NCBI GenBank assembly: GCA_963930645.1
Contig: OZ005648.1
Coordinates: forward strand, 4,726,131-4,790,130
Direction: 5' to 3'
DNA: 64,000 nt
Source: Salticus scenicus
Taxonomy: Eukaryota > Arthropoda > Arachnida > Araneae > Salticidae
The position numbers and the translations under genes were made by a program. The notes beneath the pieces were generated by a model. It was not told the origin of the DNA. It made no database searches and saw nothing but the letters and a program-made list of their open reading frames with translations. Shown one piece after another: positions 62,572-64,000 of this stretch. Numbering within the stretch: the stretch's first letter is position 1; each line of letters starts with the position of its first letter.

Positions 62572-64000
62572 TCTTTAAATTTGTAGTCTTTATTTACATT
62601 TGTAGTCTTTGTTTTCATATAGAGCCTTTGTTTACATTTAGTGTATTTGTTTACATATGCAGTCTTTGTTTACCTTTAGAGTCCTTGTTTACATTTGTAG
62701 TCTTTGTTTACATTTGTAGTCTTTGTTTACATTTCGAGTCTGTTTATATTTAGTGTCTTTGTTTAAATTTAGATTCTTTGTTTACATTTTTAGACATTTT
62801 TATATTTAGAGTGTTTACATTTAGTGCCTTTGTTTACATTTGTAGTCTTTGTTTACCTTTAGAGTCCTTGTTTACATTTGTAGTCATTGTTTACATTTGT
62901 AGTCTTTGTTTACATTTCGAGTCTCTTTACATTTAGTGTCTTTGTTTAAATTTAGATACTTTGTTTACATTTGTAGACTTTGTTTACATTTAGAATGTTT
63001 ACATTTAGTGCCTTTGTTTACGTTCGTAGTCTTTGTTTACATGTGTAATCTTTGTTTCAATTTAGAGTCTTTGTTTATATTTGTAGTCTTTGTTTACATT
63101 TGTTATCTTTGTTTACATTTGTTGTCTTTGTTTACATACAGAGCCTGTTTAAATTTGCACTCTTTGTTTACATGTCTTTGTTTACATTTAGAGACTGTTT
63201 ATATTTTTAGGCTGTTAACATTTGTGCACTTTGTTTACATTTGTAGTCCGCTTACATTTAGATTCTTTGTTTATTTTTAAAGGCTTTGTTTAAATTTGTA
63301 GTCTGATTACATTTAGAGCCTTTGTTTACATTTGTAGTCTTTCTTTACCTTTAGAGTCTATATTTACATCTACAATATTTGTTTACATTTAGAGATTTGG
63401 TTTACAGTTAGAGTCTGTTTATATTTGTAGTCTTTGTTTTCATTTAGAGTGTGTGTTTAAAATTAGAGCCTATGTTTACATTCAGAGTCTTTGTTTACAT
63501 TTGTAGTCTTTGTTTACAATTAGATTCCTTGTTTACATTTAGAGTCTTAGTTTACATTTCGAGTCTCTTTACATTTAGTGTCTTTGTTTACATTTGTAGT
63601 CTTTGTTTACATTTAGATTCTGTTTACATTTAGTGATTTTGTTTACATTTAGATTCTTTGTTTACATTTGTAGATTTTATTTACATTTAGAGAGTTTACA
63701 TTTAGTGCCTTTGTTTACATTTTTAGTCTTTGTTTATGTTTAGAGTCTTTGTTTACATTTGTAGTCTTTCTTTACATTTAGAGTACTTGTTTACATTTAG
63801 AGTCTTTGTTTACGTTTGTAGTATTTATTTACATGTGTAATCTTTGTTTCCATTTAGATTCTTTGTTTATATTTGTAATCTTTGTTTTCATTTAGAGCCT
63901 TTTTGTCATTCGTAGTCTTTGTTTACATTTGTTGTCTTTGTTTACATATAGAGCCTTTGTTTACATTTAGAGTATTTATTTACATATGTAGTCTTCGTTT
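62572..64000 (+). repeat. Satellite, return to the 39.7-41.1-kb type
   Basis: Colinear with about 39710-41105, first at 22,859-bp and then 22,895-bp offset; the 36-bp step is a two-unit deletion present near 29588 and 40273 but absent at 63134-63169. Thus this copy keeps the longer, probably ancestral, form. Small differences include TTTTGTCATTCG near 63901. The array continues past the window end. Confidence 0.8.

Larger units (their letters stand above)
1..64000 (+). repeat. AT-rich satellite array, ~19-bp unit
   Basis: The entire window is made of direct tandem copies of a ~19-bp unit, TTTGTTTACATTTGTAGTC or TTTGTTTACATTTAGAGTC, all in one orientation. Only two 72-bp insertions interrupt it. 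The first ~13 bases are nearly constant (GTTTACATTT core), while the last six vary. Common variants are TGTTTAC without the leading TT (17 bp), CTTTACATTT, TTTATATTT, TTTAAATTT and TTAACATTT. The consensus has 10-11 T, 3-4 A, 3 G and 2 C per 19 bases, giving strong T over A skew on this strand. Array edges are not reached at either end, so its true size is unknown. Long single-orientation satellites of this kind are typical of eukaryotic heterochromatin; the chromosomal location cannot be told from sequence alone. I do not recognise the family or species. Confidence 0.98.

Noticed and set aside
1..64000. CRISPR array
   Set aside because: Repeats are regular, but the variable part is only about six bases and itself recurs, so there are no spacers; there is no leader or cas gene.
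1..64000. Telomeric repeat (TTTAGAG resembles TTTAGGG)
   Set aside because: There are no G-runs, the unit is 19 bp with a forkhead-like core, and higher-order structure with large segmental duplications is typical of satellites, not telomerase products.
1..64000. LTR, LINE or other long transposon remnants, rDNA, or unique single-copy sequence
   Set aside because: Reading all lines showed only satellite units apart from the two 72-bp insertions; no poly-A tract, long terminal repeat, or complex sequence was seen.

Overview
The whole 64-kb window is one uninterrupted, head-to-tail, AT-rich tandem-repeat (satellite) array. I see no gene, rRNA or tRNA in it. The basic unit is about 19 bp, TTTGTTTACATTTGTAGTC or TTTGTTTACATTTAGAGTC, with many one-base variants and 16-18-bp short forms. 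At that spacing the window holds roughly 3,400 units, all in the same orientation. The plus strand is strongly T-rich (the consensus is about 55% T and 26% G+C). A long homogeneous satellite of this type, carrying a TTAA-flanked miniature transposon, indicates eukaryotic heterochromatin read through by a long-read assembly (centromeric, pericentromeric, subtelomeric or interstitial). Nothing in the sequence identifies the organism.

The array is organised in nested levels. Level 1 is the ~19-bp unit, with a nearly constant GTTTACATTT core and a variable tail (GTAGTC, AGAGTC, AGAGCC, AAATTC, CGAGTC, ACACTC and others). Level 2 is a set of recognisable diverged modules made of particular unit variants in fixed order, recurring on average every ~1.4 kb; the best landmark is the TCTCATTCG module, seen about 45 times. 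Level 3 is a set of large near-identical duplications. There is a 1.49-kb tandem duplication at 1-2956. A 3.7-kb block at about 940-4673 is copied at 13629-17362 (offset 12,689). About 4671-13600 is copied at about 18426-27300 (offset 13.66-13.77 kb). A tandem duplication of exactly 10,685 bp covers about 19314-29998 and 29999-40683. A 9.25-kb unit at about 42928-52180 is followed by a second copy at about 52181-62571, enlarged by an internal 1,147-bp tandem duplication (57171-58317 and 58318-59464). The last 1.4 kb returns to the type seen at about 39.7-41.1 kb. Large indels between copies are mostly combinations of whole units, as expected from unequal exchange in repeat register.

The only non-satellite DNA is a 72-bp element at 3407-3478 and its identical copy at 16096-16167. 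It has 16-bp terminal inverted repeats beginning CCTT, perfect TTAA target duplications and two internal hairpins, which is the form of a piggyBac-type MITE. It inserted once and was then copied with its surroundings; related unoccupied sites are visible at 47515 and 56761.

The constant part of the unit contains TTGTTTAC, the published DAF-16/FOXO binding element and the general forkhead core (GTAAACA on the other strand). The window therefore holds a very large number of potential forkhead sites. This is the most testable functional idea here, but it is inference from motif identity. The many plus-strand open frames of 60-127 codons are by-products of the 19-base period and are not annotated as genes. 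Large duplications were compared by eye, so boundaries are approximate unless stated as exact and substitution counts were not attempted.
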